From contig CAVSLM010000001.1 of assembly GCA_963728895.1 (NCBI GenBank), positions 620,001 to 684,000 on the forward strand: a stretch of DNA of 64,000 nucleotides. The letters run 5' to 3'. Both the position numbers and the translations under genes were made by a program. Position 1 is the stretch's first letter; every line of letters starts with the position of its first letter. The stretch comes from CAVSLM01 sp963728895 (GTDB lineage Bacteria > Pseudomonadota > Gammaproteobacteria > JBBQDK01). The notes beneath the pieces are model-generated. The model had not been told where the DNA came from, made no database searches, and saw only the letters and a program-made list of their open reading frames with translations. This document shows, piece by piece, positions 46,183 to 55,162 of the stretch.

Positions 46183-46283
46183 ACTTCCTCCATCTCCATG
46201 ACACTGATGGATTTTTGGGCACGATCAAATTCTACCGCCCAAATGCGGTTCGCAGGAAGACGACCCCTTCTATTGCCGAATTG
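46183..46283 (-). promoter_or_regulatory. CRISPR leader
   Basis: AT-richer 101-bp segment between the newest repeat and the stop of cas2, where the leader and array promoter of I-E systems lie. I could not identify a convincing IHF site by eye. Confidence 0.6.
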
Positions 46284-46583
46284 TTAAAGAGCATCTCCAT
46301 CTTCTGCGACAGGAAGGAAGGAGACAAGCTTTGCGCCGTCGAGTTCGACAGGAATGCGGCGGTTGGTACCGAACGTAACGAAATCTAACCCTGCTTCGTT
46401 GTTCGTCCGCCAAGCCATGACGGCATTGCCTTCTTCGATTCCCTTTTCGACCTGCTCCCAAATGTGCTCGCGGACCTTGGCCGAGTAGCTGCCGACGTAG
46501 ACACCTGCTCTGATCTCCAGCAGCCAGACCGCCAGTCGGCCCCGCAGGCGCGGTGGCGCATTCTCAACCACGATGACCAGCAT
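46284..46583 (-). CDS. cas2: CRISPR-associated Cas2e
   Basis: 99 residues. The start MLVIVVENAPPRLRGRLAVW and the pattern VGSYSAKVREHIWEQVEKGI identify Cas2 of the I-E type, with the extended C-terminal tail (FGTNRRIPVELDG). Cas2 dimers bridge Cas1 dimers in the spacer-integration complex. It overlaps the 3' end of the restored cas1 frame by 20 bp, as usual. It is intact, but its partner Cas1 is frameshifted. Confidence 0.95.
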   Translation of the reverse strand: MLVIVVENAPPRLRGRLAVWLLEIRAGVYVGSYSAKVREHIWEQVEKGIEEGNAVMAWRTNNEAGLDFVTFGTNRRIPVELDGAKLVSFLPVAEDGDAL

Positions 46584-47486
46584 CGCCCAGATTGTCCGGA
46601 TTGGGAATTGCGGGAGGTTGTGCATCCTCGGGCGGTGGAGGTGGGCTGATTTCACCGGCCGCAAGCATGTCTTCGATGTCGGGAATGATCCGCTCCAGCA
46701 GCCGGGTTCTCCGGAATACATCCCGGCATCCTAGGCGCACCGCCTGCTCTGGATTGTGGACCTCCTTGGCGGCGACGCCGAATGCCACGGGAACCACGGT
46801 TTCAAATTGTAGATATCCGCGACGTCGTAGACGAATGAAAGTGGTTTGCCGGTATGAATGAAGCCTACGGCCGGTGCATACCCAGCGGCGAGAACGGCGG
46901 CCTCGGTCACACCATAGAGACACGCAGTTGCCGACGAGAGGCAGCGGTTGGGAAGGTCGCCCTTGTCCCAGTCCGTGGTGTCGTAGTCGCGTGACTTCCA
47001 GGCAACGCCGTATTTGGCGGCGAGACGTTTGTACATCTCGCGTACCCGGGCGCCTTCGATTCCGCGCAACTGCTCCACGCTTCTTCGTGCCGGCGGTTCT
47101 TCACCGAAGCGCACGGCATACATCTTACGCACTACCTTCAGCCGTAATCCCGGATCGAGTGCGAGCTGGGCTTGGTACAGCAGCCGATCGGCGCGTGCAC
47201 CGCCCGGCTGTCCGGACGAATATAGGCGAACACCGGCTTCACCAACCCACACAAGCAACGTACCGACCCGGGCCGCCAGTGCTGCAGCTGCATGGGAAAC
47301 ACGCGTACCGGGTTCCAGCATGAGGCAGGCGATACCGCCCACGGGAACATGCGTGCGCACACCGGTCTTGTCGACCACGACGAACGCACCGTCCAATACA
47401 TCCAGATGGCCTTTCTCGATGAACAGAACCGAAAGACGTTCTTTTATAGCGATTGGCTTCAGTGGCGGGAGGAGGGGAGTGGTCAT
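46564..47486 (-). pseudogene. cas1: cas1 (type I-E), one-base frameshift
   Basis: ATG 47486 (MTTPLLPPLKPIAIKERLSV). Catalytic regions are present: SVEQLRGIEGARVREMYKRL (Glu) and GFIHTGKPLSFVYDVADIY (His, Asp). After DVADIY the frame goes off into PWFPWHSASPPRR and stops at 46731. In another frame the expected Cas1e sequence FETVVPVAFGVAAKEVHNPE continues to a stop at 46564. Inserting one A or T in the AAATT run near 46803-46810 restores DIYKFETVVPVAF. The encoded product lacks about 85 C-terminal residues. An IS630 copy ends 13 bp upstream of the start, cutting cas1 off from the rest of the operon. Confidence 0.85.
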
Positions 47487-47499
47487 GAGATGGCTACTA

Positions 47500-48664
47500 G
47501 TGCACTGCTTCGTAATTAATAGAGCTATAATCTCCCTGCAGATTCTCATGACAAGAAGGTGCGGGGAGGCGACGATGCGAACAGCAAGCGTGATCGAACT
47601 GAGCGACGAACAGAGGCAACAACTGCAGCGTTGGGTCAGGTCGAGCACGGTCAGTGTGCGTTTGGCGCGGCGCGCCAGCATCGTGCTGCTGGCGGCAGAC
47701 GGGCTGGACAACCATCGGATTGGCGAGATGCTCGGCGTTGGCCGGATTCAGGCGGGGCGCTGGCGCGAGCGTTACGCGGCGGGCGGATTGAAAGCCATCG
47801 AAGCAGGATTTGCCGCGCGGTGGACGCAAGCCCAAGATCGACTCCGCTGAGATCGTGCGCTTGACCACGCAGACCAAGCCGGAGGGTGCGACGCAGTGGA
47901 GTACGCGCACGCTGGCGGCGGTGGCCGGTGTAAGCGACACCACGATCCAGCGCATTTGGACGGCGCGATGGATTGAAGCCGCACCGGGTCGAGCGCTTCA
48001 AGGTATCGCGCGATCCGAAGTTTGCCGAGAAGCTCGACGACATCGTTGGTCTGTATATGTCGCCGCCCGAGCACGCGCTGGTACTGTGTTGCGACGAGAA
48101 GAGCCAGGTGCAGGCGCTGGATCGCACCCAGCCGGGCCTGCCGCTGAAGCCCGGCCGTGCCGCCACCATGACCCACGACTACAAGCGCTACGGTACCACC
48201 ACGTTGTTTGCCGCCATGAGTACCTTGGACGGTACGGTTATCTCCCGTTGTGAGCAACGCCATCGTCATGTCGAGTGGCTCGACTTCCTGCGCCAGATCA
48301 ATCGGGAAACGCGCCAAGGAGAAATCGTTGCATCTGATTTGCGATAACTACGCGACCCACAAGCATCCGAACGGTCAAGCGAGTGGCTCGGCCAAGCATC
48401 CGCGCTTTCGCGTCCATTTCACCCCGACCTCGGCATCCTGGCTCAACATGGTCGAGCGCTTCTTCCGCGACATCACGACCCAGCGCTTCGCAACGGCGTG
48501 TTTCGCAGCGTCCCGGAACTCATCGCCGCGATCAAGGAGTACATCGCCGTGCATAACCGAAATCCCAAACCCTTCGTCTGGACCGCCAAGGCTCAACGAT
48601 ATCCTCGCAGAAGGTCATTCGTGCCAATCGCAATTTAAGTTCTAAGAAGAACGAAGCACTACAC
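47500..48664 (+). mobile_element. IS630-family insertion sequence
   Basis: About 1165 bp bounded by TA dinucleotides (47498-47499 and 48665-48666), the IS630 target. The terminal inverted repeats share GTG...TGCTTCGT (left GTGCACTGCTTCGT, right end reversed GTGTAGTGCTTCGT). It is inserted between cas6e and cas1, in the orientation opposite to the cas genes. Confidence 0.85.
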
Positions 48665-48667
48665 TAG
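47575..48667 (+). pseudogene. IS630 transposase, multiple frameshifts
   Basis: Pieces in different frames together make a complete IS630 transposase. An N-terminal HTH (ELSDEQRQQLQRWVRSSTVS) is followed by GRKPKIDSAEIVRL, the first catalytic Asp in LVLCCDEKSQVQALDRTQPG, then HLICDNYATHKHP and HFTPTSASWLNMVERFF with the last Asp/Glu. At least six single-base indels (near 47825, 47965, 48320, 48370-48400, 48490 and 48595) break the frame. No transposase can be made from this copy. Confidence 0.85.
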
Positions 48668-48680
48668 CATGGCATCAACC

Positions 48681-49304
48681 TCAAGAACCTTTGCCCACTG
48701 ACAACATGCCCAGCCCTAGCGCCTTCCCCGGTCCCACGCCCTTCACAATGACTTCGCGCAGGGCTTCGGCGCCAACCGACTCCAACATACCATCGAAGAG
48801 CACAGCGTGAACGGTGATGTGGTGACCGGTTCGACCCTGCCGTACGCGAAGCCGTTCGTTAGCGCCGCGAACACAGCCGATGACCGCGAACCCATGCTGC
48901 TTTCCCTGCCGAATCATCCATGCCACTTGGTCCTCCTCTCGCGTAAGGCCGTGGCGCTTGCCTTCGCGTGTGACCGTAGGGTTGGCAAGTAGACGAAACC
49001 GGTAGCGTGCGCCGGGCGCGATGAGTGTGTTCAGTTCGACGGGCTTGTTGGCGAGGATCTTTTCAGCGTACCCGTCAAATCCTTCCAGCACGGACCAGTC
49101 CGCCTTGTAGGCGGATTGTATGAGGACCGTTGACAAAGGCTGGAGATCCACCCGACGCTCCAGACGCCAAAGAAAGCGGTCTGGAGCTGCCTGGGCATCG
49201 GCGGCGAATGCACGCGCCAAGGTACGATGCATTTCGTACGCGTCCGATAGATCTCTCCGCGCGTGCGGGTGTCTGGGGTTCAAGACCAATTTAGACAGGT
49301 ACAT
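48681..49304 (-). CDS. cas6e: CRISPR-associated Cas6e (CasE) crRNA endoribonuclease
   Basis: 207 residues from ATG 49304 (MYLSKLVLNPRHPHARRDLS); the frame is open further upstream but the conserved start is here. The N-terminal His-rich segment YEMHRTLARAF and the C-terminal Gly-rich loop GVGPGKALGLGMLSVGKGS are Cas6e hallmarks. It cuts pre-crRNA at the repeat hairpin and stays bound to the 3' stem in Cascade. Overlaps the end of cas5e by 14 bp. Intact. Confidence 0.95.
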   Translation of the reverse strand: MYLSKLVLNPRHPHARRDLSDAYEMHRTLARAFAADAQAAPDRFLWRLERRVDLQPLSTVLIQSAYKADWSVLEGFDGYAEKILANKPVELNTLIAPGARYRFRLLANPTVTREGKRHGLTREEDQVAWMIRQGKQHGFAVIGCVRGANERLRVRQGRTGHHITVHAVLFDGMLESVGAEALREVIVKGVGPGKALGLGMLSVGKGS

Positions 49305-49941
49305 GGATCGTCTCCGAAACGACATAGCGCGGGCCGAAGCGGCGCTGGGAGAAAGGCGCGACGGGCTGATCCAGTCGCACGGCACCGGCTTCCAGATGTT
49401 CGAGAACAATCCGCAATGGTTTTTCCCGGTGCTCCAAACGTGGCTGTGCAATCCGAGGCCAGGCAAGCAAAACTTCGCGCAAATTCTGCTCCCGTAGGGC
49501 GTCTTTTAGCGACACAGGTTGAGTGGGGGGGAAGCTCTTGCGGCCGAGGTACAGTGGCCAGACCGGGCTGCGCAGGGCGCAGTCGATGGCGGACAAAAAG
49601 GCTCCGTCTTCACTCTCGAGGCCAACGAGGAATGCGGCATCGGCCAGATAATAGCGCGGACTGACAACGGTTCGATCCAGGTCAACCTTCCCACCGGCCG
49701 TCATTACGCCCGTAGCCGTCTGGAAATCGCGCAGCAATCGGCCCTCGCGATCCACACGAACTCCCATCTTGAGTCGGGCCAAATCGCCCAATGGCTTTGC
49801 GCGGTCGCGGCCGAGGGCCGCAGCCAGGAGGCCAATAACACCGGACTTGGACGGCTCCAGCTGGCTATCGCGCTCATTGAAGCGGCTGGAGGTTCCCCAG
49901 GATTGCATGGGGGCGGACAAGCGCAGCAGCAGTGAAGGCAT
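49291..49941 (-). CDS. cas5e: CRISPR-associated Cas5e (CasD)
   Basis: 216 residues. Starts LLLRLSAPMQSWGTSSRFNE and continues with PSKSGVIGLLAAALGRDR, the signature of Cas5e. In Cascade it binds the 5' handle of crRNA. The end includes LYLGRKSFPP and FGPRYVVSETIHVPV. It lies 3 bp after cas7e and overlaps cas6e. Intact. Confidence 0.96.
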   Translation of the reverse strand: MPSLLLRLSAPMQSWGTSSRFNERDSQLEPSKSGVIGLLAAALGRDRAKPLGDLARLKMGVRVDREGRLLRDFQTATGVMTAGGKVDLDRTVVSPRYYLADAAFLVGLESEDGAFLSAIDCALRSPVWPLYLGRKSFPPTQPVSLKDALREQNLREVLLAWPRIAQPRLEHREKPLRIVLEHLEAGAVRLDQPVAPFSQRRFGPRYVVSETIHVPV

Positions 49942-49944
49942 GGA

Positions 49945-51087
49945 TCAGTTCCCGAGCTCGTTGCGCACCTGCGTTTCGACCCATTGCGCCAACTCGTCAA
50001 GGTTGGGCAGCGCTACCCCTTTTCCCTGGGGCCAAGCATTCGTCATGTCCAAATACCCCCACAAATCCTTACCATCGCCATAGAAGTCGGAGACTTTCAT
50101 GTCGTGCTCGGCAAGTCTTTCCACGGAAGCCGTGGTCAGTTCCTTATCGGCCCTAACCCATATGGGTCTTTCGAATGCGTTCGCAAGGTTGAAGGGGCTC
50201 GAGTGGCGAAGGACTACGCCCACAAAGCTGGGCGGGTTGTGGGCGGCGAAGGTGTTCTGTTTTCCGGTGGGAATCGCGCGCGCCATTGCCTGCGCGAAAG
50301 CGCGGATTCCGGTGAGCGAAAGCTCCCTGTCCCCCTGCAGATTTTCTTCGAGCTTATTGGCATCGATCAGCGCATATCGGTAGAAGGTAGCGGAGTTGAA
50401 TTCCACTTGTCCGATCATTCCGGCGCCTGTTTCATCTTCGTCGCCCATGTCGTCAACTGCGGTGAAGTAGTCGAATTCGCGGTCGACTTTGTGGGTAGAT
50501 ATCGCATGTGCAACCTGGCATGCTGCATCCTGATTAACGCCGGGCATATCCGCCAGCATTCGTCCGAACATTGCCACTTCGACCGCCTTCTGTCCGTCCA
50601 GCAGAACTCTCGCATTCTTGACGATCTCGGCAGGTAGACTGGCCTTGGCCTCCTTCTTCGTCCTCTTGGTATCCGGTGCCGTCGTGACTTCCAGCGCATC
50701 CCAGTTTTCATCGACCAACCGGGCAAATGCGTCGATCTCGCCTTGTCCCAGGAAGAGAAGGTACTCGGTCTTTCCGTCATTCTTGAGCTTGAGCCCGGCG
50801 GCTGCAAGGGCCGCCTCAATGCGCGCGCCGGCCTCGGACCGGCCAAAGTCTTCGAGCTTCTTTTCGAGAAGCTGCTTCAATTTCTTGGTTCGCACGCCCC
50901 GGTTGCCTGCCGGGATCGACGCGGTGCTGGCCGCGTCCAGACGAATTGCACGCTTGAAACATTGGCTGCTCACCCTGGCGCGACGGTGGCCGCCGAAGAG
51001 GGCATCCTTGGGCGCTCCGGTGTCGTCACGGTTCAAATTGGACGGTGCGAAATTTTGTATGAGGTGAAACTCAACAAATAATTTCAT
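49945..51087 (-). CDS. cas7e: CRISPR-associated Cas7e (CasC/Cse4), Cascade backbone
   Basis: 380 residues. FVEFHLIQNFAPSNLNRDDT, GAPKDALFGGHRRARVSSQC, FKRAIR at the start and VDREFDYFTAVDD, GAGMIGQVEFNSATFYRYA, NTFAAHNPPSFVGVVLR further on are typical Cas7e blocks. Six copies normally coat the crRNA spacer. Starts 12 bp after cse2. Intact, so the backbone could still be made if transcribed. Confidence 0.96.
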   Translation of the reverse strand: MKLFVEFHLIQNFAPSNLNRDDTGAPKDALFGGHRRARVSSQCFKRAIRLDAASTASIPAGNRGVRTKKLKQLLEKKLEDFGRSEAGARIEAALAAAGLKLKNDGKTEYLLFLGQGEIDAFARLVDENWDALEVTTAPDTKRTKKEAKASLPAEIVKNARVLLDGQKAVEVAMFGRMLADMPGVNQDAACQVAHAISTHKVDREFDYFTAVDDMGDEDETGAGMIGQVEFNSATFYRYALIDANKLEENLQGDRELSLTGIRAFAQAMARAIPTGKQNTFAAHNPPSFVGVVLRHSSPFNLANAFERPIWVRADKELTTASVERLAEHDMKVSDFYGDGKDLWGYLDMTNAWPQGKGVALPNLDELAQWVETQVRNELGN

Positions 51088-51099
51088 TTTGTTCTCCGG

Positions 51100-51663
51100 T
51101 CAGGTAGTTGAGTCGGTTGCGTCAGCAAGGGTACTGAGTTCGTCGGCCGCCCTGGCGTGGGTGTCGTAGTTGCGGTAGAAATCCCGCGCCCATCGCTGAC
51201 GCAGGCGGTCCCGTCCCTCGAAGTTCCAGGGCTTGAACCAGGGTGCCAGATCGTTGAGTAGTCCGGTGTAGTCACAACTCACGCCGTCAGCAGCCAGCAA
51301 CGACACGGCCTGACGCAGCAGTTGGCGCAGGTTCTCCGGTTCGCAGCCCAGGAGCGCGATGAAGCGAAGCTCTACGCTCGCGCTACCCCGCGCGCGTCCT
51401 ACCTTACCGAGTGCAGCAGCGAGACTTGTGCTGTCGCTGTTCATGGAGTGATATGCGAACAGCCCGGCTGTCAGATACAGCGCCTTACGCCACGGGTCGT
51501 CGGCGCGTTTGTCGGTACCAACGAACCGCTCTACGTAGGGATAGCTGGGAGGATAAGCGCCGGGTTCAAACCCAAGGCTGCGCCGGAGGTGAGCGAACGC
51601 GCCCCTATCACGGTTCTTGAGGTCGGTAAGATAGCGGATGAAGGTAGATGCGGACTCGGTCAT
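51100..51663 (-). CDS. cse2: CRISPR-associated Cse2 (CasB), small subunit
   Basis: 187 residues, helical. FIRYLTDLKNRDRGAFAHLR, KALYLTAGLFAYHS, SVELRFIALLGCEPENLRQL and LLNDLAPW...RWARDFYRN match Cse2. Dimers stabilise the Cascade R-loop. The ATG overlaps the stop of the cse1 3' fragment (ATGA). Intact, but now separated from the operon promoter by the IS66 insertion. Confidence 0.93.
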   Translation of the reverse strand: MTESASTFIRYLTDLKNRDRGAFAHLRRSLGFEPGAYPPSYPYVERFVGTDKRADDPWRKALYLTAGLFAYHSMNSDSTSLAAALGKVGRARGSASVELRFIALLGCEPENLRQLLRQAVSLLAADGVSCDYTGLLNDLAPWFKPWNFEGRDRLRQRWARDFYRNYDTHARAADELSTLADATDSTT

Positions 51664-52867
51664 GTCGGGGCCTCCGTTGGATGGGGCTTGCTTTCAGTCG
51701 CATGAGCCACGAGGGCGTTCAGCAGGGCAGCGAAACGCGGCCAGGTTCGCGCGTCCGCTCGCAGGACGGCGGGCGAATCGCCCAGACCTTCGCGGACGGC
51801 CGCCCATGATCGCTTGGCAGCGTCCGCCAGCACCGACCTCCACTCACGATCCGCAGCGTAGATCTCCCCGGTGACAATCCGCTGCATCAGGGTGGGTAAC
51901 GCACGCTCGGCTGTAGAGAAGAACACCGCAGCAGCGGGGCCATGAGCCAGCATGTCCTTGGCACGAGCCCTGGTGTCCTTGTGCCTTGGATCTAACATCG
52001 TCTGAGCGATCATGCCGACGTATAGGCCTCTCAGGGTGGAAAAGACTTCCTCGGAAAAACGTACCTGCAGCCGCAGGAAGTCCGCGGCATCGGGTTGTAC
52101 GAGCAGGGCTTCCGGCAACTCGATGCGCTCGGTCCGCCACCGCAATAGCTTCGCTTGGTCACTGGCAAGCCCTGCCGTCAGTATCTGAACGGGGGCGTCG
52201 CAGTTGCCGAGCGCCGAGTAGAGATTTGCAGCCCAGGTCAACGTTGCGGCAGGTATATCTTTTGATCTGGTCGGATCCGGTACCAAGGAAGGAAGGTCAC
52301 GCCAGATCGAGCGGCCCTCGGAATAAGAGACACGAGCCGGTCTGCCGTGCCTGCTTATGCGAAAGCAGGCCATGGGATCTGGTGCATGCGGATCTTCGCC
52401 CAAGGCCAAGCCGGCTCCGAACCGAATATATCGCACGAACGTTGGTCCACCGTTCGGCAAGAGCAGTACGGCACGAGCCAGTCGCGTATAGCGGTCATTC
52501 GGTCCGTCCGCCAGCGTTGGCTCTGCGCGAAGGGCATCCAGAGTGGGTGCGTTCCTTTCCCAGGCGGGCAAGTCGTCGCCGCGCTGACGATCGTGAGGAT
52601 GCAATGCCAGCAACAGGGTGCGGGATAAGTTGCTCCCGACCGGTAATACTGCTGCGGTATTCGCGAGTGCACCGGCCTTGTCCGAAACTTTGATGGATTG
52701 GACGAGTTTTCCCGGCACGAACTGGAGGTAGCCGAGCAGGTTGCGAAGCACCACGGCGGTTGGCAAGGAGGCAGGCTGTGTCTCTATCGTATGGTCAAAA
52801 ACGGCGGGTTCGCTGGGGCTTGGTTTCTCTATGGCGATCTGGGTGCAGACCTTTTGCTTGTCACGGG
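51660..52867 (-). pseudogene. cse1: cse1 (casA), 3' fragment (about 400 codons)
   Basis: Carries most of the Cascade large subunit: CTQIAIEKPSPSEPAVFDHT, LRNLLGYLQFVPGK, GSNLSRTLLLALHPHDRQRG and the C-terminal four-helix bundle ending TESKPHPTEAPT. The frame is intact but has no start. Upstream it is fused in frame to the end of an IS66 transposase. The first 8 bp (52860-52867) are the target duplication of the IS66 insertion. Cse1 normally recognises the PAM and recruits Cas3. Confidence 0.92.
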
Positions 52868-52872
52868 GGTAA

Positions 52873-54322
52873 CTACTCGCCCCTATCGGCGTACAGTTGA
52901 CCGGAAAGAGCCAACTGGATAGCGACAGGGGATTGTATCCACGGTTCGCCATGGTCTGTAGGTAGCTGGAGATGCGGCAGTAGGCTGCGGCGTATTGGCG
53001 GTTGCGGAAGCAGCCGGAGACTTTCTGCTTGACCTTGCTCATTCGCAGGTCACGCTCGGCGCGGTTGTTGGTGAACGGCACGTGAGACTCCTTGGCAAAG
53101 AGCAGTACGGCGCTCTGGTACTCTTTCAGGCGCTCCCAGAGGTTATGGGCATCGGATTTGGCGATTCTGCCGCGCTTGCCGTTGTGCCTTGGCGGGATGG
53201 GGGGAGCTCATTTTCGCCCTGCGTCAGGAGATTGCGATAGCGTTTCCTGAGGTTGTGGAATTCGAGGCGGGTCAGTTTCTTGGTTTTGCGCTGGGAGACG
53301 CGCCAGCAGGTCTGTTGCAGCAGCCGCTTCATATTGGCCGCCCAGGCATAACTCTGAGCGTCGACGATGAAGGTCAACTCCCGCAGCAGGTGTGCGCCAC
53401 ACAGGCCATGGCCGCAGTGATGATAGGCGAGATAGGAGGCCCAGCAATCGTGGATCATCACCCCGCCGTAGCGCGGGATCACGCCGATGGCCTGCATCGC
53501 TTCCTGCCCGCGCTTTGGGTGCAGGAACTTCAAGGTGATGTCGCCCGAGGAGCAGACGTGGATCCAGTGGTTTTGCCGCTCGACGCGCAAGGAGGTTTCA
53601 TCCACGTGCAGGGTGGGCATGGTGAGCAGCCGTTCGATGGCCGAGTGCTCCCACTGCTCAAGCGCCTGATGCAGCTGCATCACATATTTGAGGATCGTGG
53701 CCTCGGAGATCACCAGACCGACCAGGGTCTGGAGCGACTGCTGCACGCGCTTGAGCGAGAGCATCTGGGCGATGAGGAGGTTGAGGACATAAGCCTTGAT
53801 GCCGGGGCCATACTGCAAGGGAGCGGAGAACGCCGCGGGGAACGGCGCTCGGGTCTGGGTGCGGCAATGTGGACAGCGCTTGATCTCGGCGTCAACATGG
53901 CTAACGACTTTCTCGAAGACGACGTCGATCCTGGTGCGCCGTTCGTGCCCGCGACACGGGACTTCGCCGAGGTCTTCTGCGCAGTGCTCACAGAATCTGA
54001 CCTTGGCGGTCTGAACGGTCTCGATGGTGCGGGTATTGCTGGAGCGCGCCTGATCGAGCGTCTTGCCTTTGCCGTGGGTGCCCGGACAGCGGATCGCGGT
54101 CTCGTCCTTCTGGGTTTGCGAAGCGGGCTTGCCGGAGTTGGTGCTCGTCTTGGGGGTGTGCTTCTCCATGAACACCGCCATCAGCAACTGCAGTAGCATC
54201 AGCAGCGCCTGCACCAAGGCGCGACTCTCGCCTCCCATCTTCCCGTCGGCGCACAGCTGCTCAAAGCGCCCTTTGAGCCCGTCCAACTCCTCGCGCAGAG
54301 ACTGTTTGTTGACGCTGCCCAC
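52873..54322 (-). pseudogene. tnpC: IS66 TnpC transposase with two frameshifts
   Basis: Coiled-coil start, Cys-rich zinc site (FCEHCAEDLGEVPCRGH ... CPHC), DDE regions HVDETSLRVE, VMIHDCWASYL and VPFTNNRAERDLRMS. A missing C in the run at about 53194-53199 shifts the frame after GENELPP. A second missing base near 52930 changes the expected NPLVAIQLALSG end to NPLSLSSWLF and lets translation run into cse1. The restored frame stops at TAG 52873-52875 inside the terminal repeat. Confidence 0.85.
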
Positions 54323-54346
54323 GTAGCGGCGTTCGGGAGGCGGCGC

Positions 54347-54739
54347 CTATGCGCGCTCGTGGGCCTCAACGGCCATCATCGCCGCCAGCACCGCCAACCG
54401 CTCGCCTGGCGGTAACGCGCGATAGCGCTCGCCCCAGCTCTCGGCCTTGCGCTTGACGCGTTGTCGGTCGGTGTGGTCCTTGCCCGCATAGCGGGCCCAA
54501 TGGACCCGCTCGACGGTGAAGTTGAACCACAGCTTCTCCGTGCGCACGCCGCCTTGGTTCATCACCTGCAGCTCTACGCTATGCCACCCGGCAAGCAGCT
54601 CGTCATAGAGCCGTGAGGGGTAACCGGAGAGAATCACGTCGCAGGGCAGGCTCTTGAGCAACGTCAGCAGCTCGACGTGGTCCTGCTCCTCGTAGTCGAA
54701 GCGGTATCGGCGCCCGGAGCTGCGCGTTCGCTTCAGATA
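54347..54739 (-). pseudogene. D12-class DNA adenine methylase, 3' part
   Basis: Minus-strand sequence YLKRTRSSGRRYRFDYEEQD, LLKSLPCDVILSGYPSRLYD, NQGGVRTEKLWFNF and the C-terminal LPPGERLAVLAAMMAVEAHE match the second half of Dam-like (D12) N6-adenine methylases. It begins just after where the DPPY motif should be; that motif is lost at the inversion breakpoint near 54740. It lies 24 bp upstream of tnpC on the same strand. Confidence 0.85.
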
Positions 54740-54776
54740 GGTGGCGGAACTCGACGTTGCGGAAGAAACCCGTGAC
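54740..54776 (+). pseudogene. Inverted 37-bp fragment of cse1
   Basis: Read on the plus strand it encodes VAELDVAEETRD, which fits Cse1 just before the KQKVCTQIAIEK with which the 3' fragment resumes. The last 8 bp are the IS66 target duplication. It therefore belongs to cse1 and was flipped together with the IS end. Confidence 0.65.
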
Positions 54777-54900
54777 GTAACTGCTCACCCCCTGTGCTCC
54801 GCTGATCCCCTGACTTGTAGGTACGAGTGTCTTAACAACGTAGACATCTGAGCCTACGCTGCCGGTCCAGACGTCGAGGAAGGATCGAGGTTCGGCAGCA

Positions 54901-55161
54901 ATGGGCAGCTATTTCGGATCAAAGGCGACGTCTGGCTTATGCCAGCCGATCATCGCCATGATGCCGCCGCATGGCACTTACATAGAGACCCACCTCGGGG
55001 GCGGCGCGATCATGAAGCGTAAACCGCCCGCGCTGCACAACATCGGGATCGACCTTGATGCACGCGCGCTCGCGAAGTTCGCGTGCGATTATCCGGTGCA
55101 ATTGGTTCGCGGTTGTGCGCACCGGTTCTTGGCGCAGTACGACGATCGGGGTCGGGAGCTC
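54901..55161 (+). pseudogene. D12-class DNA adenine methylase, 5' part (inverted)
   Basis: From ATG 54901: MGSYFGSKATSGLCQPIIAM, the SAM-binding ETHLGGGAIMKRK (FxGGG-type motif I), IGIDLDARALAKFA and QYDDRGREL. The next residues should be VYCDPPY, but the homology ends at 55161 and antisense cse1 begins. This is the missing start of the methylase whose end lies on the other strand at 54347-54739. Confidence 0.85.
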
Positions 55162-55162
55162 G

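Larger units (their letters stand above)
52868..55162 (-). mobile_element. IS66-family element (tnpC only) with D12 methylase passenger, partly inverted
   Basis: One end is GTAACTACTCGCCCC at 52869, the other GTAACTGCTCACCCC at 54777. Each abuts the same 8-bp target duplication (CCCGTGAC on the cse1 coding strand; 52860-52867 and 54769-54776). IS66 elements make 8-bp duplications. The two ends are now in direct orientation because the segment 54740-55162 has been inverted. It includes a bit of cse1, the IS end and the first part of the passenger gene. Before inversion the element was roughly 2.2-2.3 kb: tnpC plus a methylase gene, without tnpA or tnpB. Confidence 0.8.

Noticed and set aside
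46183..46283. IHF-binding site in the leader
   Set aside because: ATCAA occurs, but the rest of the consensus does not follow at the right spacing; not claimed.
44160..46290. Several open frames of 60-160 codons rich in SSPRVRGT, HPRACGER or FPARAGMNR repeats
   Set aside because: They are translations of the CRISPR repeats in different frames and strands, a well-known source of false proteins.
53126..54322. tnpC read as a complete 398-residue transposase
   Set aside because: The end after GENELPP is out of frame; the conserved C-terminus with the last catalytic Glu lies in the next frame, so the gene is frameshifted.
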